From: Pyronema omphalodes
Taxonomy: Eukaryota > Ascomycota > Pezizomycetes > Pezizales > Pyronemataceae
Direction: 5' to 3'
Assembly (NCBI GenBank): GCA_024516155.1
Contig: JAJJXM010000066.1
Location: forward strand, 124,001 to 188,000
Length of the DNA: 64,000 bases
Each line of letters opens with the position of its first letter. Positions within the stretch are counted from its first letter, which is position 1. The notes below the pieces were generated by a model. The model was not told the origin of the DNA. It made no database searches and saw only the letters and a list, made by a program, of their open reading frames with translations. Below are positions 1 through 8,513 of this stretch, piece after piece. Made by a program: the position numbers and the translations under genes.

Positions 1-1
1 C

Positions 2-496
2 CAACGATTAATGGCTATCTTGAACTACGACGAAAACGCAAAAAAGGCTGCTCTGAAGCGTGGACTCTCTCGAGACCTTCAGACCAGTCTTGTTTACCAA
101 GCCGAAGAACCTCAGAACTTCACCAAATTTGTGGATCTTTGTATGAAGCTAGATTACAGAATTCGAGCTCATTCAAACACCACAAAGCGGCACGTTTCTT
201 CGGTCCCCAGTCGTTCCAGCTCCACGCCGTCTCGCCCGGCGTCCCACCCAACGAATACCAATAGTGGTAATTACGGATCGGCCCCCATGGACCTATCAGC
301 TTCCCAAAAGGCTCAGAACCAACGCCGTCGTGATGAACGAATGGCTAAGGGACTTTGTCTTTATTGTGGATCAGCCGATCATTTCAAGAACGAATGTTCT
401 ACGTTGGCAGCAAACAACTCCCGCAAGATTCGCCTAGCCGCCGCCGAGGTTTTGGATATTCCAACAAACCCCGACGTCGACCAGGGAAAAGAGTAG
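2..496 (+). CDS. Gag-like protein with CCHC zinc knuckle (partial, 5' end off window)
   Basis: This is the C-terminal part of a gag. The frame is open from base 2, so the ATG at 11 is probably internal. An N-terminal helical stretch is followed by a Ser/Thr/Pro-rich linker (roughly residues 55-90) and one zinc knuckle, CLYCGSADHFKNEC (C-x2-C-x4-H-x4-C), at about 355-396. Zinc knuckles of this type bind the element's RNA in the virus-like particle. The pol frame overlaps the 3' part and lies one base back, which fits expression of pol by a -1 shift, but no slippery site was identified with certainty. The coding sequence ends at 496. Confidence 0.8.
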   Translation, partial: QRLMAILNYDENAKKAALKRGLSRDLQTSLVYQAEEPQNFTKFVDLCMKLDYRIRAHSNTTKRHVSSVPSRSSSTPSRPASHPTNTNSGNYGSAPMDLSASQKAQNQRRRDERMAKGLCLYCGSADHFKNECSTLAANNSRKIRLAAAEVLDIPTNPDVDQGKE

Positions 497-2877
497 TCCA
501 TCAACAGCCTGTTGGCTCTGTTGTTGGACCAGCCCCTGCCTCGTCTTTCGTTTCATCTCAGGAAATCGTTTATGTATCCGCTAGTTCTTTGTCAAGTAAA
601 CAAGAAAACGAATTGGATGGGAATCATTTGGTCGTGCCATGTACACTAACTGAACACAATACCAAGATCGATACTCATGCTCTCGTAGACTGCGGATGCA
701 CAGGAATTTCCTTCATGAACGAAGACTTCGCACGCCAACACAACTTCCCCCGTTATCAATTGAAAAACCCCAAAATGGTCGAAGTAATTGATGGACGACC
801 TATTTCATCAGGAGACATCACCGAATACGTTGAAGTCGAATGTACAATAGGAGACCATCATGAATTACTAACTGCCTACGTTACTCGGCTTGGTCATTAT
901 CCCCTCGTTTTAGGAATCCCATGGCTTCGTAAACACGATGTTACAATAAACTTCGCCGATAACGATATCAAATTCTCATCACCGAACTGCCTCCCCCACC
1001 GAACCACGTTAACACCCACCCCCGTTAAGGGTATTGCTCCGAAACAACAGAATAAGATCTGTGCCATTTCAGCTACGACGTTTCGACGAATTGTAAACAA
1101 TGCCAACAACCGTTACGGAAAAGTCGAACAATTCTCCTTATCTTTGAATGAAATCACCACAGCTCTTCAACCAGAGAAAGAGGAACCGGATCTTAAGACT
1201 ATTGTACCACCCGAATATCACCAGTACTTGGGAATCTTCGAAAAAGTCAACGCCGATAAGTTACCGCCCCATCGACCGTCGGATCACAAGATATCACTCG
1301 TCGATGGTTTTCAGCCTCCCTTCGGTCCTCTTTACTCCCTATCACGTCCAGAGTTGGAGGAATTGAAACGTTGGTTAGATGAGAACCTTACCAAAGGTTT
1401 CATCCGTGCTTCCTCGTCCCCAGCGGCCGCTCCCATTCTTTTCGTAAAGAAAGGCGATGGTTCATTACGTTTGGTGGTCGATTATCGTGGAATCAACGCC
1501 GGAACGATCAAGAATCGCTACCCTCTTCCCCTGATGCAGGATACCTTAATGAACCTTTCAAGAGCTAAGTGGTTCACTAAGCTCGACATTAGGGGGGCGT
1601 ATAACTTAATACGTATGGCAAATGGTGAAGAATGGAAAACCGCTTTTCGTACCCGGTACGGATTATTCGAATCATTGGTTATGCCCTTCGGACTTACCAA
1701 TGCCCCTGCTACGTTTCAGAATTTCATTAACGACGTATTGGCACCTTACCTTGATCGATTCTGTACTGCCTATTTGGATGACACCCTGATCTATTCGGAT
1801 AATCTCGAAGAACATAAACAACATGTTAAATTGATTCTCGAAGCCTTCGAAAAAGCAGGGTTACATCTCAAACCAGAGAAATGCGAGTTCCACCAGAAGG
1901 AAGTAAAGTACTTAGGACTCATCATTAGTACAGAAGGTATAAAGATGGATCCTGAGAAGATTACTGCGGTTCGAGATTGGGAATCTCCCCGGAACCTCAA
2001 AGATGTTAGAGCGTTTTTGGGATTTGCAAACTTCTATCGACGTTTCGTTAAGAACTATTCAAAAATAGTCCAACCTCTCACGTTACTCACACGTAAAGGA
2101 GTTCCTTTCGTCTGGTCAGAATCCCAACAACAGGCCTTTGAGGAATTGAAATCAACATTTACATCCGCCCCCGTTTTGGCTCGTTTCGACCCAGACCGGG
2201 ATGTTATTGTCGAAACCGATGCTTCTGATTATGTCTCCGCCGGAGTTCTTTCTCAATATGATGATGAAGGAATCTTACATCCTATTGCTTACTTCTCAAA
2301 GAAACATTCCCCCGCCGAATGTAATTATGAGATATACGATAAAGAACTCATGGCTATTGTCCGGGCCTTCGAGGAATGGCGTCCCGAATTGCAATCTGTT
2401 ATTAACCCCATCCGAGTACTGTCAGATCATAAGAATCTGGAATATTTCACTTCGACAAAGCTCTTGAACCGCCGTCAAGCCCGTTGGTCCCAGTTCTTGT
2501 CTCAGTTTAATTTTAAGATTGTTTACCGCCCCGGTACCGCAGGCGGTAAACCAGACGCACTGACTCGTCAATCCGGAGATCTGCCTAAAGAGGGGGATGA
2601 ACGCTCCCTAGAGAACCACACAACGATCATTAAGCCAGAGAATATCCTTCACGCTGCGGCTGTTACCCCCAGTAATCAACAAACAATAACGCATTCGCAA
2701 CAAACCGTAATACCGGACCCACAACAAACAAACCCCACCTTATCCCAGCTCTTCACGGAAGCCTACGAGAAAGACCCATTCCCCATTAAGGTTATTGAAA
2801 TGCTAAACAATAACACTCGTTATTGTAGAGACATTACATTAGCTGAATGTACAGTAAACAATAACCGTTTATTCTAG
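355..2877 (+). CDS. Pol part 1: protease, reverse transcriptase, RNase H
   Basis: This is the first part of a gypsy polyprotein. The frame is open from 355, but the bases up to about 490 overlap gag, so the true protein probably begins within or after that overlap. The protease active site is near 683-700 in a VDCGCTG context; most relatives have D-S/T-G, so the Cys is a variant. The RT has the VVDYRGIN block near 1470-1495, LDIRGAYN near 1580-1605 and the catalytic YLDD near 1770-1781. RNase H shows ETDAS (about 2213), YDKELMAI (about 2336) and LSDHKNLE (about 2420). The frame ends at an in-frame TAG (2875-2877) just before the conserved strand that leads into integrase. The downstream frame continues in the same phase, so this is either one nonsense change or a read-through stop. 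Confidence 0.9.
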   Translation: MSLLWISRSFQERMFYVGSKQLPQDSPSRRRGFGYSNKPRRRPGKRVVHQQPVGSVVGPAPASSFVSSQEIVYVSASSLSSKQENELDGNHLVVPCTLTEHNTKIDTHALVDCGCTGISFMNEDFARQHNFPRYQLKNPKMVEVIDGRPISSGDITEYVEVECTIGDHHELLTAYVTRLGHYPLVLGIPWLRKHDVTINFADNDIKFSSPNCLPHRTTLTPTPVKGIAPKQQNKICAISATTFRRIVNNANNRYGKVEQFSLSLNEITTALQPEKEEPDLKTIVPPEYHQYLGIFEKVNADKLPPHRPSDHKISLVDGFQPPFGPLYSLSRPELEELKRWLDENLTKGFIRASSSPAAAPILFVKKGDGSLRLVVDYRGINAGTIKNRYPLPLMQDTLMNLSRAKWFTKLDIRGAYNLIRMANGEEWKTAFRTRYGLFESLVMPFGLTNAPATFQNFINDVLAPYLDRFCTAYLDDTLIYSDNLEEHKQHVKLILEAFEKAGLHLKPEKCEFHQKEVKYLGLIISTEGIKMDPEKITAVRDWESPRNLKDVRAFLGFANFYRRFVKNYSKIVQPLTLLTRKGVPFVWSESQQQAFEELKSTFTSAPVLARFDPDRDVIVETDASDYVSAGVLSQYDDEGILHPIAYFSKKHSPAECNYEIYDKELMAIVRAFEEWRPELQSVINPIRVLSDHKNLEYFTSTKLLNRRQARWSQFLSQFNFKIVYRPGTAGGKPDALTRQSGDLPKEGDERSLENHTTIIKPENILHAAAVTPSNQQTITHSQQTVIPDPQQTNPTLSQLFTEAYEKDPFPIKVIEMLNNNTRYCRDITLAECTVNNNRLF

Positions 2878-2925
2878 CGGGGATGTTTATGGGTCCCGAA
2901 TTACGAACCCCTACGATTACACCTA

Positions 2926-4212
2926 ATGCAACAACACCACGACTCTCCTACGGCTGGACACCCAGGTAGATCTAAAACATTAGAATACCTCTCAAGAACC
3001 TATACGTGGCCCCAGATGAGGACAGACGTGGAAAGATATATTCGAAATTGTCATACCTGCCAACGTTCGAAACCTACCAGACATGCCCCGTTTGGTATCC
3101 TACGTCCACTACCTATTCCAGAAAGACCCTGGCAGGACATATCAATCGACTTCGTAACAGGATTACCGTGGTCCAATGGGTGTGATGCAATTTGGGTAGT
3201 TGTGGATAGATTAACCAAAGAACGACATCTGATTGCCTGTCGAACAGACATCGACGCAAAGGAATTATCGTCTTTGTTTATTACCCACATCTTTCGATTG
3301 CATGGACTCCCTCTTACCATTATCTCTGATCGAGGACCTCAATTCGCTGCTTTGTTTTGGAAGAATCACTGTCGACGTTTGGGAATCGAGCCTCGATTAT
3401 CTACAGCATTCCATCCCCAAACGGACTGCCAAACAGAACGAATGAACGCCATTATGGAACAATACCTCCGAGCTCACGTCAACTATCTTCAAGACGATTG
3501 GGCTGACTGGTTACCATTAGCGGAATTCGCTGCGAATAACCAAGCATCCGAGACAACGGGAACTTCCCCGTTCTTTGCCAATAAAGGATTCGACCCCCGT
3601 TGTCAATTCGATTTACTTCCAGCAGCTACGAACGATGTAAACGATCGACGGGCCCTCACAACTTCGAAAACCCTCGCCGAAATCCATAACCATTTACGAG
3701 CTGAGATCAACAGAGCTAATCTACGTTATCAAGAGAATGCCGATAAACATCGACTCCCGTCACCGAATTATCAGCCCGGAGATCTGGTATGGATGAATGC
3801 CCGTAATTGGAAAACCCGTCGACCCTCCCGGAAATTAGACAACAAACGTTACGGACCCCTCAAGATTATCGCCAAAGTATCCCCCTATGCCTATCGATTA
3901 GAACTACCTCCAACAATGAAATGTCACAACGTTCAACATGTTTCCTTATTGGAACCCGCTGCGAATGACCCCTACCCCGGTCAACAATCAGACCCACCAC
4001 CCCCGGTGGAAATCGACGGTGAAGACGAATACTTCATCGAAGCTATCCTCGACTCCCGAATTCACCGGAAGAAACCTCAGTATATGGTTAAATGGGTTGG
4101 ATACGATATGCCCGATTGGGAACCCGCCGAACTCCATTTCGACAGTAAAGCCGTTGACGACTTTCATAAAAAGTATCCCGATAAACCGGGACCCCTCCCC
4201 AACTTATCTTAG
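2926..4212 (+). CDS. Pol part 2: integrase with C-terminal chromodomain
   Basis: This continues the same phase as part 1; the frame is open from 2878, and 2926 is only the first ATG. It begins with the integrase HHCC zinc-binding domain (HHDS..GHPG, then CHTCQR near 3050). The catalytic core follows: D in SIDFVTG (about 3145), D in SDRGPQF (about 3327) and E in QTERMNA (about 3430). The usual HPQTDGQTE motif reads HPQTDCQTE here, a G-to-C replacement. A GPY/F-like region with LLEP (about 3945) leads into a chromodomain (about 4024-4190, with YMVKWVGYD and WEP). Chromodomains in this family direct insertion toward modified histones. The frame ends at TAG 4210-4212, 39 bases before the LTR. Confidence 0.9.
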   Translation: MQQHHDSPTAGHPGRSKTLEYLSRTYTWPQMRTDVERYIRNCHTCQRSKPTRHAPFGILRPLPIPERPWQDISIDFVTGLPWSNGCDAIWVVVDRLTKERHLIACRTDIDAKELSSLFITHIFRLHGLPLTIISDRGPQFAALFWKNHCRRLGIEPRLSTAFHPQTDCQTERMNAIMEQYLRAHVNYLQDDWADWLPLAEFAANNQASETTGTSPFFANKGFDPRCQFDLLPAATNDVNDRRALTTSKTLAEIHNHLRAEINRANLRYQENADKHRLPSPNYQPGDLVWMNARNWKTRRPSRKLDNKRYGPLKIIAKVSPYAYRLELPPTMKCHNVQHVSLLEPAANDPYPGQQSDPPPPVEIDGEDEYFIEAILDSRIHRKKPQYMVKWVGYDMPDWEPAELHFDSKAVDDFHKKYPDKPGPLPNLS

Positions 4213-4237
4213 AAGTTACTTCGCCGGAGCTCAGTCC

Positions 4238-4251
4238 AAGAAGGGGGATCC
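4238..4251 (+). other. Polypurine tract of element 1
   Basis: A purine run (AAGAAGGGGGATC) directly precedes the LTR start TGTCACGG. Plus-strand DNA synthesis of LTR elements is primed from such a tract. Elements 2 and 3 have comparable G-rich tracts at the same place before TGTCAC, which supports all three LTR borders. Confidence 0.7.
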
Positions 4252-5270
4252 TGTCACGGCTCGAGAATTATTACCTTCCCCCTCCTCGTCATTCATTCAC
4301 CTATTATCATTCGCTTCATTATCCAGCACTCGTTTGTTTATTTATTTCTATTATCCTTCGGTCTTCGATCATCACTCGTCACTCGCCTGGGTTAGGGTTG
4401 CGCTCAATTCCCAAATTGTCAAAAAGGTCACGTGACTTATCCCCAGGGTTAGGGGTCAGCTCGGATCCCTTTTCGGAAATTCCATACCTACGGTCTACCG
4501 ATCATCTTATTCGATTAGATAAGATCGGTCACGTGTTCTAATCAATAGTAGATCAGTATGCACGCGCACTGGTCTACTAATGTGCGCACACGTGACTAGG
4601 GCTAGGGCACGATCATCTTATCGATAAGATAAGATCTAGTCATGTGACCTTATCAGTATTGCACCATCTTTCCAATCGCAGCTGATCTGGTTTCACGTGA
4701 CTAGGGTTAGGGTTGCACCCGCACGCACACAAACTAGGGTTAGGTTTGTGACCGTACGCGCACAGCTAGGGTTAGGGTTACGGACGCACGCGCACGATTA
4801 GGGTTACGGAAGCGCGCGCGTGACTACGCTTAGGGTTACGCTAGTGCGCACGCGAAGCACGCTACCGCGCACGCGAGTTACGCTATCGCGCACGCGAGAT
4901 ACGCTAACGAGCGCGCGACGAGGCTGTGCACGCAAGTACGCTAATTTGGTACGAACGCGTTAGCGCGTCTAGAACGCGCAACCGCGACCGCGTTGTTTAC
5001 TTAGTTATTTTTCGGGAAAATTCTGCAAGTAGTGGCTCGGCGTGTAAGGAGGAAAAATTGTATATAAGAGGATTGTTTCTTTGTTTGTTTATTTTGTTTT
5101 TCTTTTCTCCTTACACAGTTATTTGTTTATTTACAAATTCAAATACTTTGTCGAAAATCTTTGTTTACGTCCTCGTTCTCGTCCCCGTCTTTGGATCTCT
5201 TTGTCCCTTGAAATCTTTGTTTATTTCCTTAACTTCTAAACACAGAAAGTCTTTAAGTTGATGCTAGACA
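4252..5270 (+). repeat. 3' LTR of element 1, carrying telomere-like and E-box motifs
   Basis: It starts with TGTCACGG right after the polypurine tract. The first part (4388-4832) has about eight TTAGGG-type motifs, single or doubled, interspersed with CACGTGA boxes and alternating purine-pyrimidine GCGCACGCG stretches. A 16-bp perfect palindrome (ATCTTATCGATAAGAT) lies at 4615-4630. A TATA-like box (TATATAAGAG, about 5059) is followed by a T-rich leader and probably marks the transcription start of the element. The right end is uncertain (5270 is chosen at CTAGACA), so the length of about 1.0 kb is an estimate. Confidence 0.6.
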
Positions 5271-5394
5271 CAGCTTAAGAGTTTCTAACGTTGAAGTTAT
5301 TATAAGGATATATCCATTGAACTCAAGAGTGAATAATTGAGAAGAGCCCTCAGGTTCTCCGTCAGCTATCTCTCCCCTGTTCGCCGTTACAGGA
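5271..5394. other. Junction between element 1 LTR and element 2
   Basis: This short AT-rich stretch has no recognised gene. Similarity to gypsy pol of element 2 starts abruptly near 5395, so the 5' LTR, gag, protease and most of RT of element 2 have been lost. The break point cannot be placed to the base. Confidence 0.4.
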
Positions 5395-5736
5395 ACGACG
5401 AGACACAGCGAGCTTTCGGACAACTCAAGACGGCAATGATCTCCCACGCAATCCTGCAACATTTCAACCCCAATCGGCCACTCACCCTAGAAACAGACGC
5501 CTCGGACTCTGTCATCGGGGCAGTCTGCTCACACCCCGACGACTCCAACGTGTTGCACCCCCTTGCTTATTTTTCACCAAAACTGAAAGACGCAGAGCTC
5601 AATCATGACATCCACAATAAGGAGCTCCGGGCAATAGTGGAAGCTATAGACAAATGGTCTACATATTGTAAATCGACGAGGCACAGTATCCGGATACTGT
5701 CAGACCATAAAAACTTGGAGTGCTTGGCAAACGAAG
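5395..5736 (+). pseudogene. RNase H fragment of element 2 pol
   Basis: The fragment begins near the QRAFGQLK segment and contains the RNase H signatures LETDASDS (about 5490), HNKELRAI (about 5615) and LSDHKNLE (about 5699). The frame then departs from the family pattern. One base out of phase, from about 5737, the expected continuation resumes (RDLNIRQAR, then YDFTITYGPGK). This places a frameshift at about 5730-5737. Protease and the catalytic part of RT are missing. Confidence 0.8.
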
Positions 5737-7443
5737 AGGGACCTCAACATCCGACAGGCCCGAGGGGCGGAACAATTGGCAAACTACGACTTCACCATCA
5801 CTTATGGACCGGGGAAGCTGGCAGGGAAACCCGACATATTGTCGCGAGAGTCAGGAGACTCTCCCTGGGAAGGGGAGATGAAGCACCGGCAAAATCGCAG
5901 CCGAGTCCTCCTTCCCCAGGATGTTTTACACGTAAACGAAACACAATTGATAAGACTGACCCCGGACACCTCCCTCATCACCGAAATTCGGAAAAAGAGA
6001 GAAACCGACAAAGAAATCCAGGAGGTAATCCGACAACTTCCGGGAGGAATAACCCGAGATAGTAGGGTCCCCTTTGGGTTATGTGAAGAAAGAGACGGGT
6101 TACTCATATACGAGGGACTGATATGGGTCCCTAATGATGACGATCTGCGGCTACAAATATTGTGACAACACCACGATTCCCAAGCCGCAGGGCATCCAGG
6201 GAGGGCAAGGACCTTGGAGTTGGTCAGCCAAAAGTTTTACTGGCCACAACAACGACAGTACGTAACTCGTTATGTGGACTACTGTGACACCTGTAGATAT
6301 ATGAGACCCATCAAGCAAGCCCCCTTGGGTCTTTTACGACCATTAGAGATCCCAGAAAGACCACGGGAATCCATGTCCATTGATTTTATCACGGGTCTTC
6401 CGGAGGATGGGGGAATGAAGACGATATCGGTAATCAAGGATCGTCTGACAAGAATAGCACACTTCGTAGCATGCGAAGACACTATGGGTCCTGAGGTACT
6501 CGCGGACGGTAAACTCACACATGTGGTACGGGCCCACGGACTCCCCAGCAGTATCATCTCGGACGGCGGTTCCTCATTCACTTCCCAGTTCTGGAGGAAG
6601 TTTATGGAGGCAATGGGGACCTCCAGGAACCTGAGCACGGCGTTCCACCCAGAATCCGATGGACAAACAGAGCGGGTCAATGCGATCCTCGAATAGTACC
6701 TCAGGGCGTACTGCAACTATACACAAAACAATTGGAACCAACTTCCCCCTATTGCGCAGTTCTGTTACAATAACTCCCGATCAGGAATGACCAAGGTGTC
6801 TCCCTTCTTCGCGAAGTACTGATATCATCCCCGTTTTTCCCAACCGCTGGGTGAAGTCACGGAAGGAAACCCCGAAGTCTCCAGATATGTTGGTGCCCAC
6901 AACCGACTACACTAGGATCTCACAGCAGAGGTCCACCATGCCCAGACTGCTCATGCAGAACAGGCAAACCAGCATCGACACCCAGATCCGGTCCTTTGAG
7001 TGGGAGATCAGGTCTGGCTGAAGCGAAAAAATGTGAAGACTACCCGACCCTCCAATAAGCTCGACTACAAGTTATTGGGCCCCTATACCATCTTATCCAG
7101 GGTAGGGTCGCGAGCTTATACGCTAGACCTTCCACCAAACGCAAAAAGCCATCCAGTATCACAGATCTCTCTGCTCGAACCTTCACAACCCACTTCGACC
7201 ACCATACCAGGCCATATTCAGCCCCCTCCGCTACCGATTATCCTCGATGACGAGGAAGAGTCGGAAGTTGAAGAGATAGTGGATTCTTGATGCCATCGGG
7301 GTCTGATCCAATATCGAGTCAAGTGGACCGGTTTCCACGACCCCGATACGACTTGGTACCCCGCCAACAACTTTCGTAACTCCCCCGCCGCAATCACCCA
7401 ATTCCACCGCAGGTACCCTAACAAACCTGCCCCACAGCTGTAA
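5737..7443 (+). pseudogene. Integrase-chromodomain part of element 2 pol, with six stops
   Basis: This is the end of RNase H and the linker, then the integrase HHCC domain (HHDS..GHPG at about 6168, CDTC at about 6283), catalytic D in SIDFITGLP (about 6378), D in ISDGGSSF (about 6556) and E in SDGQTERVN (about 6658). The GPY-like region LDYKLLGPY lies at about 7060 and LLEP at about 7170. A chromodomain (about 7245-7440) contains YRVKWTGFHDPDTTWYP. In-frame stops lie at 6163, 6694, 6820, 6913, 6997 and 7288. The changes at 6163 and 7288 fit CGA to TGA; those at 6694 and 6913 fit CAG to TAG. The frame ends at TAA 7441-7443, which overlaps the ATG of the next frame. Confidence 0.85.
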
Positions 7444-8177
7444 TGGACGACAGGACAAATTCTCAGCACCCTCCGTTCTCTTTGGGCTGGTACCAAACCC
7501 CTAATCCTCCTGCAGAAATGAAATCCCCTCACCCCACGATCCCGCACGCAGAACTACACTGGTCATTCTGTAACAACGACTCCTGCCCCATTCACCTCCA
7601 ATCGAAACTACAAAATAATCTCCTCGCCGCTGTGGCGCAAGCAATCCCGGCACGCATCAAACGCTCATGTAGCTGCGGGCGGCAACATGATCCCGAGTTA
7701 GAATGGGTGAGTCAACATGGAAGGATGGACCCGCAAAAAGCCTGCCAAGCATGGCAAAAAGGAAAGAGCCTCTGCAACGTATGCAAGTTCTTGGTCAACA
7801 AAGACGGACACGACCAAAGATGCGGCATCAGGGGATGGAAACCCCAGACGGAGACCAAGACACCAATCCCACCCTGCAAAGACGAACCCGAGACAGGAAA
7901 GGAACCACCCGTCGCTACAGAAAATCGTGAAAACGAACCACGCCGTCCCCGCGAACTGGAATTGGAGCACCCCACCATCCATACGATCCGACACCAACTC
8001 CCAGTAATCATCATGACCGGACCGTCGGACCACGAGAAGGTGGCAATCAATCTTTCCTTCTATCGGACAGCGGAGGATCCAGATCAGCGTCTCCCCACCT
8101 GCGACTCCCGACCAACCAATGACCTGACATCCACCCCTTGTTCAGATCCCCCGGAGCCCCCCGCCCCAGGGCACTAA
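7443..8177 (+). CDS. Third reading frame (ORF3) of gypsy element 2, Cys/His-rich N-terminus
   Basis: The ATG shares its first base with the last base of the pol stop (TAATG), so ORF3 follows pol with no gap. The N-terminal region has a Cys/His cluster: LHWSFCNNDSCPIHLQSK (residues about 36-53), then CSCGRQHD, and later a C..C..C group around residues 111-127 (LCNVCKF, QRCG). This spacing suggests metal binding. The middle part is rich in Pro, Glu and charged residues. Additional ORFs with a C-x4-C-x2-H type start occur downstream of pol in some ascomycete gypsy elements; that is recalled, not checked here. Elements 1 and 3 have none. The stop TAA at 8175 sits in a repeat whose other copies read CAA, so the original protein was probably longer (see 8178-8513). 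Confidence 0.65.
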   Translation: MDDRTNSQHPPFSLGWYQTPNPPAEMKSPHPTIPHAELHWSFCNNDSCPIHLQSKLQNNLLAAVAQAIPARIKRSCSCGRQHDPELEWVSQHGRMDPQKACQAWQKGKSLCNVCKFLVNKDGHDQRCGIRGWKPQTETKTPIPPCKDEPETGKEPPVATENRENEPRRPRELELEHPTIHTIRHQLPVIIMTGPSDHEKVAINLSFYRTAEDPDQRLPTCDSRPTNDLTSTPCSDPPEPPAPGH

Positions 8178-8513
8178 CAAGATCAAATACCCCCGTTCTC
8201 CTTAGGGCACCAACAAGAAGAAATAGCGGCACGCCCCTTAGGACACCAACAAGAGCAAATACCGCCTTACGTCCTGGAGGACATCACTCACGACGTCCCA
8301 GGGCGCCGACGTCGGGGAAGGCAGTATCGGGGACGGTCCCCCATCCGGAAGCCTGCCCTGAGGACTGCCTACGGCCTCGCCGGAGTCACGGCCTGGAGGG
8401 GGGGGATTATGTCACAACGCTCTCGAGACATGCTTCTGGCCTCTGCCATCACCACCGCAGGGCTATGGGTTGTAACCATCACCCTAGCAACCTGCCACGC
8501 AATACTGGGGTAA
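8178..8513 (+). pseudogene. Continuation of ORF3 frame across the polypurine tract into the LTR
   Basis: In the same phase as ORF3 the frame stays open for 111 more codons. It first shows a repeat: GHQQEEI and GHQQEQI, with GH-stop-QDQI just upstream at the break. An Arg-rich basic stretch follows (GRRRRGRQYRGR, about 8307-8335). The frame crosses the polypurine tract, enters the LTR at 8410 and reads a hydrophobic segment of about 25 residues (about 8430-8507, MLLASAITTAGLWVV and on) before TAA at 8511-8513. A C-terminal membrane segment is inferred from composition only. Confidence 0.5.
8396..8409 (+). other. Polypurine tract of element 2
   Basis: A G-rich run ends in GGGGGATTA directly before TGTCACA of the LTR. 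It corresponds to the tracts of elements 1 and 3 and also lies inside the extended ORF3 frame. Confidence 0.7.

Larger units (their letters stand above)
1..5270 (+). mobile_element. Ty3/gypsy chromodomain LTR retrotransposon, element 1 (5' end outside window)
   Basis: The order gag (zinc knuckle), protease, reverse transcriptase, RNase H, integrase, chromodomain, polypurine tract, LTR is the layout of the chromovirus branch of Ty3/gypsy elements. The 5' LTR and the gag start lie left of the window. The internal part ends at a purine run (4238-4251), and the LTR begins with TGTCACGG at 4252. The right end of the LTR is not certain: no TGACA end is seen, and a CTAGACA ending at 5270 is the best candidate. 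The element is almost intact; the only obvious lesion is one in-frame TAG between RNase H and integrase. Confidence 0.9.

Noticed and set aside
4388..4832. Chromosome end or telomere fusion
   Set aside because: The TTAGGG motifs are short, spaced and embedded in an LTR with coding sequence on both sides; no continuous telomere array is present.
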